NCBI GenBank assembly: GCA_032718475.1
Contig: JAUCBJ010001555.1
Location: 1 to 64,000, forward strand
From: Nemertoderma westbladi
Taxonomy: Eukaryota > Xenacoelomorpha > Nemertodermatida > Nemertodermatidae
DNA length: 64,000 nt
Reading direction: 5' to 3'
A model generated the notes under the pieces. That model saw nothing but the letters and a program-made list of their open reading frames with translations. It made no database searches and had not been told where the DNA came from. Made by a program: the position numbers and the translations under genes. Shown here in pieces: positions 17,653 to 29,462 of the stretch (the first letter of the stretch is position 1; every line of letters starts with the position of its first letter).

Positions 17653-17956
17653 TTCCCACATCGTTCACATATCCTATATAATTATCAGCTTATGAGGTTT
17701 TGCTGGAATATAATCGACTATATTTAGTAGATTTCGGTAGTTGAATTCGGAAATGATTCTCGGTGTTTTACCTATTAGACCAATAATTTAATAATTTTAA
17801 TTTAAAAATAAAGTTACAATGAAGTTTGTACAAATTAAAATAAAGTTACAATGACAATGACGATGAGATGGACTGATCTGATTAGAAAATAATTTGTAAT
17901 ATAAAATCAATTTAATAACCTTATAATATATTATATTTACAGTCCACTACTATTTC
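17653..17956. other. AT-rich spacer between the 30-bp array and the Roco paralog
   Basis: The stretch contains two copies of an AAATAAAGTTACAATGA segment and no open frame of note. If the array to the left is transcribed on the minus strand, its promoter or upstream intron would have to lie here. No convincing TATA or start was seen. Confidence 0.4.
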
Positions 17957-20106
17957 CTAACTGTCTTTATGTTTTTTTCTAGTTAGTAATTTAACTAAGT
18001 GGCTCTGGTTAGTTTTATTCAATAATTCACAGAATACAATAAAGTCATCATAAGGTCTCCTTTTAATGGCTTCTATTAGTTCGCTGTTTTTTTGTAAACC
18101 AGTCGGCTGATATTTGATCTGTTCAATAAGATTTTCAGTAAGAATATTTCTACTTCTCAATAGCGGTAACAATTCACTCAGCTCCATGTTATAAACCAGT
18201 TCAACTTTATTCCTCATAAGAATATTTTCAAATTCTACATCAACATTTCCTTTTATCATATCTACTAAATGTTGTTGGTTTGTTTGTGTTAAACTATCCA
18301 TAAATACTTTCATAATGGACTCTGATTTCCCTTTCAGAGATTCTATAATGGCTCGGCTCTTTAGTATTTTCGTTTCTCGTGTTTGTATAAACTGAATCTG
18401 ATCATTGTTTAGTATAAAACTTTTTTCGATATATAGTAATAACTCAGTTGGTTCAAGTTTTTCTTCAATTTTTTTTGTTTCAACTTTTAAATATTCCCGA
18501 TCCTTTGATTTAACTAAAAACCAAGTTTTATATTCCTGAGTTTCTATACTTGCATTATTCTCACAGGTAATTATTGGTTTACTCAAACAATCTGATAGTA
18601 GAATAAAGTGGATACAGGATTCATTGTGGCATTTATATAGGCCATGTCTTTCACATTTATATGAACAAGGACATGTTACTTTCAATTGAAAATCAACAAT
18701 ATTATTTATTTTTCCAGCTGATATAAGTTCTCCCAAGCTGTCAACAATGTAATCTTTTACTCTGTTTGCAAAATCAGAATCTGGAGGACTTATAACATTT
18801 TCGTTGCTTTCAATATTATCTTTAGGTTTCATAAGAACTTTTCTTACAATTTGGACTTTTATTCTAGAAAAATGCCTTGGAGACACATATAGAATTATAT
18901 CGTGATCAACATCACAGTATATAACTACAGACCGGTAGTAAAGAGTTGGTTCAGATTTAATATCTCCAATGAGATACGACCATTCTATAAGGCGTTTTAC
19001 TAGTCGATAAAATAGACCCTCAGGTAAAAAACCATTAAATGCAATAAAAAATTCAATATCATTCGCTTTAATAGGGTAAATAGGCTGATTGGCATTCTTA
19101 AGTCTACAAGGTACATAATATGATTTATTCATTTTTGACTTTTTTAACAATGGTTCTGATTCGTCTCCATTACCTGGCACAGTTTCTCCTATTCTTTCAC
19201 ATATTAAATCAAAACGCTCTAGGATTTTTAACATAAAAGTTTTTTTGAGTCCCATATTACCCCAGATATCGTCCAGTAGATCCCAGTGCAATATACCCTT
19301 GTCATCCAAATCCTCAAAATATTTCAAATTTTTCCAATTGATATGTTCTTTGACTGTAATAATACTGGCAAACATTGAACTTAACCACTCTGGTTTCAAT
19401 ATAATTGTATCATGCAACGATTCTTCATCAAAATAGATAATTCTACCTCTATCATGGTAAAATTCTAACATTGTCTTTAAACCGGGGTATTCAAATTCTA
19501 CTTTTATTTCCTTCAACTTACATTCTAAATCTATAATATCAATATATACGTCATCATTTTTAAGTAATTGAGTTACAAGTTTTTCAAATTTTAAATAATC
19601 CAAAGGAATTTCTTCCTTAAATTTGTCCATTTCTTTAACAATTTCTAGCTGTAAGTTTTGAAGTTCTTCATCTGAATCTGATCTTGCCTTTTTGCTATTT
19701 TCCACAGCAAATGCTTCTTTAACTAAAATATTGCAATGCAATGTGGACTTTAATAGTCGGAAAATTTCTTTAAACTTTTTACGAGCTAAAATGTTCTGAG
19801 TTTCTGGATCTTCATGCAAACTAGCTTTCTTTGTTCCAACTAAGAATACTGGAGGACCAGAAATGTTTGCGCCACTTTCTGAATTATTTTTACCAAATGT
19901 AAATATATTGCGCAACCAAAAAGCAATAAATTCTATATTAGTCATCTCGCTATATATCTTATTTATATTCTCTTCATCGGCTCTGAATATAATGTTGGCT
20001 GTTTTATCAGCATCTTGGGTAAGATCAAAAACAACTATATAAATATCCCGTCTACTTAGAAACATCTAATGGGTTGTGTAATAAATACATTGGCCACCAA
20101 AATCGA
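17957..20106 (-). pseudogene. 5'-truncated Roco (COR-CARD-CARD) paralog
   Basis: This is a paralog of the gene at 23709-32816. It covers the second half of the Roc GTPase domain, COR (EESLHDTIILKPEWLSSMF is a typical COR segment), a Cys-rich stretch (CPCSYKC ... CHNESCIHF) and two CARD-like repeats ending KRRPYDDFIVFCELLNKTNQ. The P-loop half of Roc and everything upstream are missing: homology stops at 20106, where the 12-bp array begins. The codon before the ATG at 20065 is TAG where the paralog has CAG (Gln), so the long frame of 702 codons starts immediately after an in-frame stop. The rest is open without a frameshift. It is therefore either a recent pseudogene or a GTPase-less product translated from that ATG. 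It has two CARD repeats against three in the intact gene. Confidence 0.75.
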
Positions 20107-22797
20107 GGGATAGGCGGGACAATAGGGGGGAACAATAGGCGAGGCAATAGGCGGGACAATAGGCGGGACAATAGGCGGGACAATAGGCGGGACAATAGGG
20201 GGGTACAATAGGCGGGACGATGGGCGGGACAATAGGCGGGACAATAGGGGGGACAATAGGCGGGACAATAGGGGGGTACAATAGGCGGGACAATAGGCGG
20301 GGCAATAGGCGGGACAATAAGCGGGACAATAGGCGGGACGATGGGCGGGACAATAGGCGGGACAATAGGCGGGACAATAGCGGGGACAATAGGCGGGACA
20401 ATAGGGGGGACGATAGGCGGGGCAATAGGTGGGAACAATAGGGGGGACGATGGGCGGGACAATAGGCGGGACAATAGGGGGGACAATAGGCGGGACAATA
20501 GGGGGGTACAATAGGCGGGACAATAGGGGGGTACAATAGGCGGGACAATAGGCGGGGCAATAGGCGGGACAATAGGCGGGACAATAGGGGGGACGATGGG
20601 CGGGACAATAGGGGGGACGATGGGCGGGACAATAGGCAGGACAATAGGCGGGACAATAGGGGGGACGATGGGCGGGACAATAGGCGGGACAATAGGGGGG
20701 ACAATAGGCGGGACAATAGGGGGGACAATAGGCGGGACAATAGGGGGGTACAATAGGCGGGACAATAGGCGGGGCAATAGGGGGGTACAATAGGCGGGAC
20801 AATAGGCGGGGCAATAGGCGGGACAATAGGCGGGGCAATAGGCGGGATAATAGGCGGGACAATAGGCGGGACAATAGGCGGGACAATAGGCGGGACAATA
20901 GGCGGGACAATAAGCGGGATAATAGGCGGGACAATAGGCCGGACAATAGGCGGGACAATAGGCGAGACAATAGGCGGGACAATAGGCGGGACAATAGGCA
21001 GGACAATATGCGGGGCAATAGGCGGGACAATAGGCGGGACAATAGGCAGGACAATAGGCGGGATAATAGGGGGGACAATAGGCGGGACAATAGGGGGGAC
21101 AATAGGCGGGACAATAGGGGGGGTACAATAGGCGGGACAATAGGCGGGGCAATAGGGGGGTACAATAGGCGGGACAATAGGCGGGGCAATAGGCGGGATA
21201 ATAGGCGGGACAATAGGCGGGACAATAGGCGGGACAATAGGCGAGACAATAGGCGGGACAATAAGCGGGACAATAGGCGGGACGATGGGCGGGACAATAG
21301 GCGGGACAATAGGGGGGACAATAGGCGGGACAATAGGGGGGACAATAGGCGGGACAATAGGGGGGTACAATAGGCGGGACAATAGGCGGGGCAATAGGGG
21401 GGTACAATAGGCGGGACAATAGGCGGGGCAATAGGCGGGGCAATAGGGGGGTACAATAGGCGGGACAATAGGCGGGGCAATAGGCGGGACAATAGGGGGG
21501 ACAATAGGCGGGACAATAGGGGGGACAATAGGCGGGACAATAGGCGGGACAATAGGCGGGATAATAGGCGGGACAATAGGGGGGGCAATAGGCGGGATAA
21601 TAGGCGGGACAATAGGCGGGACAATAGGCGGGACAATAGGCGGGACAATAGGCGAGACAATAGGCGGGACAATAAGCGGGACAATAGGCGGGACGATGGG
21701 CGGGACAATAGGCGGGACAATAGGGGGGACAATAGGCGGGACAATAGGGGGGACAATAGGCGGGACAATAGGGGGGTACAATAGGCGGGACAATAGGCGG
21801 GGCAATAGGGGGGTACAATAGGCGGGACAATAGGCGGGGCAATAGGCGGGGCAATAGGGGGGTACAATAGGCGGGACAATAGGCGGGGCAATAGGCGGGA
21901 CAATAGGGGGGACAATAGGCGGGACAATAGGGGGGACAATAGGCGGGACAATAGGGGGGTACAATAGGCGGGACAATAGGCGGGGCAATAGGGGGGTACA
22001 ATAGGCGGGACAATAGGCGGGGCAATAGGCGGGGCAATAGGGGGGTACAATAGGCGGGACAATAGGCGGGGCAATAGGCGGGACAATAGGCGGGGCAATA
22101 GGCGGGACAATAAGAGGGACAATAGGCGGGACGATGGGCGGGACAATAGGCGGGACAATAGGGGGGTACAATAGGCGGGACAATAGGCGGGGCAATAGGC
22201 GGGACAATAGGCGGGACAATAGGGGGGACGATGGGCGGGACAATAGGCGGGACAATAGGGGGGACAATAGGCGGGACACTAGGCGGGACAATAGGCGGGA
22301 CGATGGGCGGGACGATGGGCGGGACAATAGGCGGGACAATAGGGGGTACAATAGGCGGGGCAATAGGCGGGACAATAAGCGGGACAATAGGCGGGACACT
22401 AGGGGGGACAATAGGCGGGACAATAGGGGGGTACAATAGGCGGGACAATAGGCGGGGCAATAGGCGGGACAATAAGCGGGACAATAGGCGGGACACTAGG
22501 GGGGACAATAGGCGGGACAATAGGGGGGTACAATAGGCGGGACAATAGGCGGGACAATAGGCGGGACAATAAGCGGGACAATAGGCGGGACGATGGGCGG
22601 GACAATAGGCGGGACAATAGGGGGGACGATGGGCGGGACAATAGGCGGGACAATAGGGGGGACAATAGGCGGGACACTAGGCGGGACAATAGGCGGGACG
22701 ATGGGCGGGACAATAGGCGGGACAATAGGCGGGACAATAGGCGGGACGATGGGCGGGACAATAGGCGGGACAATGGGCGGGACGATGGGCGGGACAA
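20107..22797. repeat. 12-bp minisatellite (AATAGGCGGGAC), about 225 copies
   Basis: Units are AATAGGCGGGAC with common variants AATAGGGGGGAC, AATAGGCGGGGC, GATGGGCGGGAC and AATAGGGGGGTAC. The 13-base variants shift the frame repeatedly. The minus strand is open in all frames (Leu-Ser-Arg, Ile-Val-Pro-Pro or Tyr-Cys-Pro-Ala repeats), which reflects the GC-rich unit rather than a protein. The left edge cuts into a Roco coding sequence and the right edge into a LINE fragment. The same unit occurs at 27772-28047. Confidence 0.97.
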
Positions 22798-23441
22798 TTC
22801 CCTATTCCGATGCCCTTCTTGGGAACTGGCACCAACTTATTTGTTTTCATTTCTTGTGGGACTCTTGTTGTTCGGTACATGTCTACTATGATGGGATAGA
22901 TGAGCTTTAAACACTCAGGTATTTTAAAGACCTCAGGGGGAACACCATCTACTCCACTGGCACGATTGGTCTTGATGCTCTTTGCAGCAGCCTTCACTTC
23001 TGTAAAGGAGATATCGCCAATGGGAATATCTGGGAGTACAGACTCAGATACTTTTACTTCTATAAAGTTATCAGGCAATACCCTGTCATTATTGAGGAGC
23101 TTTTCAAAGTGGGCTTTCCAACCATTGAGGCGATCGGCTGGTGATTCAGCCTTAACCTTGGTGGTTGGTTGGCTTTTCCGCCCAGTAAGCAAATTGATCG
23201 ATTTCCATGCCTGGGATGATTGCCTGCTGTCGTCAGCATCATTGATGGCAGCAACCTGTTGGTTTACTAGCTCCTGTAGATTAACAGAGAACTGCCTGTT
23301 CAGGGACCTAGATGCAGCCTTAACTGCATTCTTGGCCGCTGTAGTCTGTTTGAGTCGGGACTCTTTCTGCGCCTTATGAAGGTCATTTCGACACTTCTGA
23401 ATTTTGTTGTCAGTCCAGGGTGTCCTTTTCCTGTTTCATTT
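22798..23441 (-). pseudogene. LINE reverse-transcriptase fragment
   Basis: One minus-strand frame is open for about 214 codons. It begins RKRTPWTDNKIQKCRNDL and runs through WKAHFEKLLN to NRASGVDGVPPEVFKI and PQEMKTNKLVPVPKKG. This is the linker and fingers part of a non-LTR retrotransposon reverse transcriptase. The segment N-x-A-x-G-x-D-G-x-P-x-E is the usual start of the RT domain. The palm with the YxDD site is missing because the 12-bp array begins at 22797. An RTE- or jockey-like source is possible but not proven. The fragment is a truncated copy without its own start or end. Confidence 0.75.
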
Positions 23442-23713
23442 GAGTAGGTGGGAAAATAGGCGGGACAATAGGGACAATATGTATTTCGTGGTTAGTTACA
23501 TTTGAGACAGAATTACACATTATACAAATTTCTCGTAAATTACTCAACTAAATTACTCAACTTAATTACTCAACTAAATTATTCAACTAAATTACTCAAC
23601 TAAATTACTCAACTAAATTACTCAACTAAATTATTCAACTAAATTACTCAACTAAATTACTCAACTAAATTACTCAACTAAATTACTCAACTAAATTACT
23701 CAACTAAATTACT
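23442..23713. repeat. 13-bp array (ATTACTCAACTAA) abutting the Roco stop codon
   Basis: About 14 tandem units of 13 bases occupy 23530-23713. The stop codon of the Roco gene (complement of 23709-23711) lies in the last degenerate unit, so the array forms the start of its 3' untranslated region or has expanded right up to the coding end. A single stray 12-bp unit (AATAGGCGGGAC) sits at about 23456. Confidence 0.9.
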
Positions 23714-26700
23714 CATTATCAGAAATATCTTGAAATAGATTTACCAAATGTCCCTGTTCTGTATCAACTAATCCGTCACAGAATATCTTAAAGTCACTAT
23801 AAGGACGTTTTTTTAGTTGCTCAATAAGTTCGTTATTCTTTTCTGTATCAGTTGTCTTAGAATTAATATTCTCAATAACAAATTGGTTTACAACGAATTT
23901 AGCTTGTAGGTATATAATTAGTTCTGGTAGAATTAGCATTTCAGATAATTCATACTGATTTTTTGTTAACATAATTTTGTGGTGGTGTCGGTCGAATTTA
24001 ATTTCAGATTTAATGTCTTCTAAAAACAAAAATAATTCAGCTATATGTTCCTGTCCTGTCTCCATCAAACTATTACAGAATAGTTGGAAATCTTTGTAAG
24101 GTCGTTTCTTTATGAAGTTTACAAGTTCGCTGTTTCTTTCTATTGAAGTTGTCTTTGAATTAATTGATTGTACCATAAAATCATTCACAACAAATTTACT
24201 ATATAAAACGATAAGCAATTCATCGAGTTCAATATTTTTTGCCAAGACATATTGAAGACGAGTCAGCATATATTGGTGTTGTCTATTAAAAGATACTTCC
24301 GTTTTCGAGTTTTCCAGAAATAAAAATAGTTCAGCTAAATGTCTCTGATTGGTCACTTTCAGTCCCTCACAGAATATCAGAAACTCACTGTAATTACGAC
24401 CTTTAATTTCATTAATTAGCAAATTGTTCCTTTCAGCTGTTGTTCGTTCGGATTGTATTAAATCCACAACTGATTTATTCAGAACAGATTCACTCTGTAA
24501 ATATATCAACAGTTCGCCAATTTCTAAATCTTCAGCTAGTCTCTGTTGTAGTTCATTGAGTTTGCTACAATGGAATGGTTCTATTTCTTGGGTTAATTTA
24601 GTTTCTGTAAACCATTTTTGATACTGATATGTTTTCACTTTTTGACGACTTTGGTCACAAAGAACCTCATTATTTGTTAGACAATTCTCGAGGCAAAGAA
24701 AATGAATACAAGACATTTCCCCACAATCGTTTAACTTGTGACTTACACAACATGCATTACAATAGCATCTCACTTTCAAACGAAACCCTATGTTACATTG
24801 CTTACCAATAAAATTCGTTAAAATTTCTTTTATTTGCTCTTTAAATCGAGTAGCTATTTCTCGGTCAGGACCTGAAATAGACTCAACTTTATGGTGAATC
24901 AAAATAGTTGGTCTTCTTATTAATTGAACTTTTATCCTGTAAAGATGAGGCGGAGCCTTTTCAATAACAATTTCGTGATCTAAATCAAGATATATTTGAC
25001 TAAATCTATGGAACAATTTTGGTTCAATTTCTCGGTCACCATTTGCATAACACCATTCTATAGTGTGTTTTACCAACTTAAAGTATAAACTCTCTGGAAG
25101 GAAACCATCAAATTCTATATAAAATTCAACGTCATTTTCTGTGATTGGAAATCCATCTATTTCCTCCAAAGGTTTAAGTCTGCAAGGTACATAGTATGAT
25201 GACATCATAGCAACACCTGTTGTTGGTGATGTGTTTTTATTTGTAATTGCAGGAATTCTCTCACACAATAAATCAAATCGTTCTAGAATATTTAACACAA
25301 ACATAATTTTAGATGGTTCAGTAATATCCCACCATATATAATCAACAAGTTCCTTGTGTAATATTCCTCTATCGTCTAGATCCTTCCATAATTTAATATG
25401 TTCAGGTTTTATTTTGTCTACTACCGTTATTATTCTTTTAAACATACCGCTCAACCACTCTGGGCTCAATATAACTGTATCTCTCAATGATTCGTCATCA
25501 AAGTAAATTATTGTCCCCAAATCGTGGTGGAAATTCAACATTGTTTTCAAACCTGAACCTTCAAAAACAACTCCGATCTCCGTTAATAAATTATCCAAGT
25601 CCATCACATCAACACAAATTTTATCACGAGCTAATAATTTAACGACCAGCTGTTGAAACTTAAGATATTGTAAAGGTATTTCTTCCTTAAATTTAACCAT
25701 TTCTTCTACAATTTCTTTCTGTAGCGCTTCAAGTTCCTTATCACCAACAGACCTCAGTTCCGGATCATTCTCAATAGCAAAATAATTTCTAACAAGTTTT
25801 TTATACGACATTTGATTTATAAAAGTTAAAATATTAGTGAATTGATTTCTTACGAAACCAGTTTTTATTTTTGGATCGCATTTATTGGTTCCAACAATAA
25901 ATACTGGAGGTGCAGTAGTTTCAGGAACGCAAAATAATTTGTTGCTAAATGTGAAAATATTACGGAACCAAAAATCAATAAAATCTATATTCTTCATATC
26001 ACCATAAACTTTGTGAATATTTTCATCTTCAGCTCCCACTATAATTTCAGCCTGATCAGAAAGTTCATGCGAAAGATTAAACACAACGATATAAATAGCC
26101 CGTCTACTTAGAAACATCTGATGGGTTGTGTAATAAATACATTGGCCACCAAAATCGACTATCTGTAAAGAAAAGCGACTGTCTTCTTCATTAAATTTAG
26201 CCAGAATATCTTGAGGTTTACCAGATAACAATATATCCTCTACTCCGCTTGTGATGTTGTCAGGAATATCATTTTCCATAGCTCCCCTTATGGGTTGCCT
26301 AGAAAGATTTGCTTCAATAGATTTACTTTCATTCTCACCAGTTAATAAAGTTGTTATAAAGCTACTATATTTTGTCTTTAAACCAGGTAATACTGAAACT
26401 ACCCGCCTCCACAAACTATCCTTTTGAACTTTCTCAGCACCATAACTTGAAGTTGACGTAGCAATCTTAGGTTGATCATTAGTAGAAGATGAAGATGTTG
26501 CAACTGAGGGTGTCGCAATACCAATACCCATTGCTGAAGTTCCAGAAATATCAGACTCATCACCTGCAACTTGTTTTCTTTCTAGAACTGTTTTTGCAAT
26601 TTCCTTAGTAATGACGACATCAACAGCTGTCTCAGGCTCTTCTTTCATGTTGGTCCAATTTGTGTTTTGTTCGGTATTTATAATACAGTTAGCAGATGAG

Positions 26701-27313
26701 TCAATACCATCAGTTATTGGTTCATTTATATCAAACGGTTGACCAATAAGGGACTTCTTCAAACTAGTTTTACCAGCCCTCTCTTGTCCCACTAACATTA
26801 ACCGAGTTTTCAGTATCCATGTAGTCCCTTTAGAAAGAGCTGCTTTATAAGCAGCCAATGCTTCTGGGCCTCTCGCCAGTATCTCTATCGGCAGTTTTTG
26901 TTCTTTTATATAATTAATTAAAATTTTTGGAAGTTTCAGTGTATTTGATCCACTTATATTCATAATCATAAGTCCCATGTCTCTGAATTTATTAACAATT
27001 TCTAATGTTGAAACTTCATTTAAACCCCAAATACTAACCAGATTCTGGGTTGTTAACTCAGAAATATCTACATCCAGTCTAAAGTAAAGTTCTTTCTCTT
27101 TATCTGAAAGAACATCAACAGAAGATATAATTATATCAGTTATCTTACCCTGGAGTGGTTTATTTATGGGACCAACCCATCCAATATACTCAACAATTTC
27201 CTTTAATTCTTCAGTTTTCTCCAATATACTTTCCACCTGTTCGACACTTTTCTTTCTTTCAGTTTGACCTTCACGGAACGTATCAATTACTGTAATTGTG
27301 CCGCCATTATCTC
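23709..27313 (-). CDS. Roco GTPase-COR-triple CARD protein, 3' exon
   Basis: The frame is open from 27362, but a splice acceptor (TTATCCTTTATACAG) ends at 27314 and the exon is placed from 27313. Counting from 27362, residues 17-30 complete a WD40 blade (GDNGGTITVIDTF). Residues about 85-160 resemble the winged-helix segment after the NB-ARC of APAF1. Residues 190-500 are a Roc GTPase with P-loop GQERAGKT (192-199), switch II DFGGQ (403-407) and GTNKCD (491-496), with a Ser/Thr-rich insert of about 150 residues between the first two. COR follows (about 540-830, with SPEWLSGMF), then a Cys/His-rich stretch (CYCNACC ... CIHFLC). Three CARD-like domains end the protein; the clearest reads RPYKDFQLFCNSLMETGQEH. 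Stop at 23709. Roco proteins are dimerising GTPase switches and CARDs assemble death or inflammatory complexes, so a cytosolic signalling platform is inferred. Confidence 0.85.
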
Positions 27314-27771
27314 CTGTATAAAGGATAATTATTATTAAGCTGTCTTTCCACTGAGTTGACATCCAATATTACGATGAAAAATTATGGGTTGGAGCAAGAT
27401 AAATTTTATTAATCAAGTTACAAATATAATTATAAATATAATTCGTTAGGGTCTCCAATATGCACCTACGGTCCCTATACGTTTCCCTGCCTATGTCTTC
27501 TGTTTTTTGGTTACAACATTTATTCTGGTTTTAGTGCAATTTCCAACCGATATAAAGTCGTACGTTACGTTAGTCAATTCTGCAATTTATATTAGAATTT
27601 GTACTTTAGTGATAATGATAGCGCTGAGCTACCGAAATATATTTATAATAATATTTGAAATTTGATTAATATATTTAACTTGCTCCAATCCAGAATTTTT
27701 CATCGAATATAACTGACATCTCAAACTTTCTTATAGTTAATCCAAAATTACGTATTATAGCAAGGATAAAC

Positions 27772-28047
27772 GGGCAATAGGCGGGACAATAGGCGGGTCA
27801 ATAGGCGGGACAATAGGCGGGACAATAAGCGGGACAATAGGCGGGATAATAGGCGGGACAATAGGCGGGGCAATAGGCGGGACAATAGGCGGGACAATAG
27901 GCGGGACAATAGGCGGGACAATAGGCGGGACAATAGGTGGGACAATAGGCGGGACAATACGCGGGACAATAGGCGGGACAATAGGCGGGACAATAGGCGG
28001 GACAATAGGTGGGACAATAGGCGGGACAACAGGCGGGAGAATAGGAT
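27772..28047. repeat. Second copy of the 12-bp minisatellite, about 22 units
   Basis: The unit AATAGGCGGGAC is the same as in the array at 20107-22797, but these copies are much more uniform and few in number. It lies in the intron, about 460 bases upstream of the 3' exon of the Roco gene. Confidence 0.95.
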
Positions 28048-28124
28048 GGTTAAAATTATAAAAATAAGTTTTTTGCATTATTTCTGAACCGAAGTATGAA
28101 GCTGAAATACAATATCTCACTGAT

Positions 28125-28376
28125 ACTGTATACTGTTAATATAAACAACTACTGTACCCGCGATACTGTATACTGTTAATATAAACAACTACCCGCGATA
28201 CTGTATACTGTTAATATAAACAACTACCCGCGATACTGTATACTGTTAATATAAACATCTACCCGCGATACTGTATACTGTTAATATAAACATCTACCCG
28301 CGATACTGTATACTGTTAATATAAACAACTACTCGCGATACTGTATACTGTTAATATAAACAACTACCCGCGAGAT
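28125..28376. repeat. 35-bp array, about 7 copies
   Basis: The unit CGATACTGTATACTGTTAAT plus 15 further bases repeats every 35 bases (CTGTATACTG at 28201 and 28236). The first spacing is longer. It lies within the Roco intron. Confidence 0.93.
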
Positions 28377-28719
28377 GTGGTCGATAATAGTCTCCAACAG
28401 TCCGCCAGCTCCAACAGTAGCACCCAAACCTACAGATGATACTTAATGTTTTATACGATTTGTACCAACAGTCTCCAAAGCTATAAAAACAATCCTTGAT
28501 CAGATTGGATTGCACACATTTAATTTCGAACGTAGGTAGACTCGGTCAAATATATTGGACTAGACGAACTACCAATTTAATCTTCGGTCTAACAGCAGTC
28601 AATAGTGCTGGTTTACAAGGCGGAGATAACTCCCTCTTGAAATGACTCCCCAATCGTCTCAGCCTAGGTTGAGAACACTCTCCACTCCCAGTTATCATAG
28701 TCTAGGCTTAGAACACTCC

Positions 28720-29462
28720 CCTTAGGCTGAGATGACTCCACTTAGGCTGAGATGACTCCCTTTAGGCTGAGATGACTCCCCTTAGGCTGAGATGACTCCC
28801 CTTAGGCTGAGATGACTCCCCTTAGGCTGAAATGACTCCCCTTAGGCTGAGATGACTCCCCTTAGGCTGAGATGACTCCCCTTAGGCTGAGATGACTCCC
28901 CTTAGACTGAGATGACTCCCCTTAGGCTGAGATTACTCTACATAGGCTGAGATGACTCCCCTTAGGCTGAGATGACTCCCCTTAGGCTGAGATGACTCCC
29001 CTTAGGCCGAGATGACTCCCCTTAGGCTGAGATGACTCCCCTTAGGCTGAGATGACTCCCCTTAGGCCGAGATGACTCCCCTTAGGCTGAGATGACTCCC
29101 CTTAGGCTGAGATGACTCCCCTTAGGCTGATATGCCTCCCCTTAGGCTGCGATGACTCCCCTTAGGCTGAGATGACTCCCCTTAGGATGAGATGACTCCC
29201 CTTAGGCTGAGATGACTCCCCTTAGGCTGAGATGACTCCCTTTAGGCTGAGATGACTCCCCTTAGGCTGAGATGTCTCCCCTTAGGCTGAGATGACTCCC
29301 CTTAGGCTGCGATGACTCCCCTTAGGCTGAGATGACTCCCCTTAGGCTGAGATGACTCCCCTTAGGCCGAGATGACTCCCCTTAGGCTGAGATGACTCCC
29401 CTTAGGCTGAGATGACTCCCCTTAGGCCGAGATGACTCCCCTTAGGCTGATATGACTCCCCT
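28720..29462. repeat. 20-bp array (CTTAGGCTGAGATGACTCCC), about 37 copies
   Basis: Exact 20-base periodicity with single-base variants. Less regular relatives of the unit flank it on both sides (28660-28720 and 29636-29690, where CTCAGCCTAGGCTGA is an inverted pair of the core). It lies within the Roco intron. Confidence 0.96.

Noticed and set aside
12484-17695. Plus-strand frames (GSHIVVQSLV, HISWFRVWLV and FGWFTYRGSE repeats)
   Set aside because: Each is broken by stops or frame changes, and each is the complement of the cleaner minus frame in the same 30-bp array.
20052-22797. Open frames of up to 822 codons (Pro/Ile/Val, Tyr-Cys-Pro-Ala and Leu-Ser-Arg repeats)
   Set aside because: All three minus frames are open through the 12-bp array and switch reading at every 13-base variant, so no single protein is maintained.
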